Position numbers and translations under genes: made by a program | Notes under the pieces: generated by a model | What the model was told of the DNA's origin: nothing | Seen by the model: the letters and a program-made list of their open reading frames with translations, nothing else | Database searches by the model: none | Shown: positions 50,647-50,808 of the stretch, one piece after another | How the letters are laid out: each line of letters begins with the position of its first letter | Position numbering within the stretch: the stretch's first letter is position 1 | Source: an uncultured Clostridia bacterium | Lineage (GTDB): Bacteria > Bacillota > Clostridia > Lachnospirales > CAMVHY01 | NCBI GenBank assembly: GCA_947427385.1 | Contig: CANEHT010000007.1 | Location: 1-50,808, forward strand | Direction: 5' to 3' | Length of the DNA stretch: 50,808 nucleotides

Positions 50647-50808
50647 AATTCAATACCTCTCTTTCTTTTAAACAGTCTGTCAAAACAGGATTGTATGTAT
50701 ATATTCTAATACTCATCATCTGTTTTGTCAGCCCCTTTTGTATAATTTTCATCATGATCTGCACCCAAAAAGTCAGACAAAAATTAGATTAAGCAACCAA
50801 AGAGGATT
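50647..50808 (-). other. Upstream element sequence, no gene called
   Basis: The minus strand has a short acidic open stretch ending ADKTDDEY and a stop at about 50708, preceded by an in-frame stop near 50775. It could be the tail of a decayed element gene. Nothing else is recognisable up to the window edge. Confidence 0.3.

Overview
The window is very A+T-rich DNA from a low-GC Gram-positive type bacterium (Firmicutes/Bacillota) that forms endospores. The spore genes are spoIVB, a pdaB-type deacetylase, gpr and a pair of small CotF-type coat proteins. Promoters with near-consensus -35/-10 boxes, strong AGGAGG ribosome sites and many TTG/GTG starts fit this. The small coat-protein pair, a TIGR04086-type membrane protein and a PqqD-like protein suggest Clostridia or Negativicutes, but the class cannot be settled from sequence alone.

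Layout. 1-2603: 3'-truncated minus-strand gene for a large coiled-coil protein. 2.7-4.1 kb: a Phe-Gly-Gly tRNA cluster and spoIVB. 4.3-9.75 kb: plus-strand run of AI-2E transporter, CPBP protease, OB/HD nuclease, a Cas4-like nuclease in two overlapping frames, and nadE. 9.8-12.7 kb: two unknown membrane proteins flanking tRNA-Leu and tRNA-Tyr. 12.9-14.2 kb: pdaB and a TIGR04086-like gene, separated by a hairpin-rich repeat. 14.4-26.9 kb: one long co-directional block uvrA-rlmN-prpC-prkC-rpe-era-yqzL-recO-prepilin peptidase-EAL-GGDEF, joining DNA repair, translation/ribosome functions, Ser/Thr phosphorylation and c-di-GMP turnover. 26.9-30.4 kb: minus-strand helicase, a 30-residue membrane peptide and a GT39-like glycosyltransferase. 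30.5-34.3 kb: alaS and a Xer-type recombinase, convergent across a second copy of the hairpin repeat. 34.4-37.5 kb: coat genes, PqqD-like gene, tRNA-Pro, an unknown membrane protein and gpr. 37.6-46.8 kb: CNNM/CorC-type protein, CDF exporter, deoC and asnB, interleaved with three more unknown membrane proteins. 46.9-48.9 kb: tRNA-Leu(CAA), rpsB and tsf. 48.95 kb to the end: a decayed large serine recombinase of an integrated element, lying where pyrH would normally follow tsf.

The most unusual content is a set of unrecognised proteins scattered singly or in pairs among housekeeping genes (1-2603, 9814-11466, 11821-12723, 35539-36492, 38916-39692, 41570-43660, 43803-45002). All but the truncated one combine helical soluble segments with one to three bilobed hydrophobic hairpins. 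Several carry in-frame mini-repeats, internal duplications or disordered polar tails, and most have their own strong vegetative-type promoter. Two adjacent members share a 55-residue repeat centred on LSEEQ that I do not recognise. The bilobed architecture resembles chlamydial Inc proteins in form only; a role at a host or internal membrane is speculation.

Other points of interest are a gpr whose conserved pro-sequence sits one base out of frame with its ribosome site and ATG, a Cas4-like nuclease split between two overlapping frames, a dispersed multi-hairpin repeat that supplies the last codons of alaS, and two very small genes (yqzL and a 30-residue membrane peptide).
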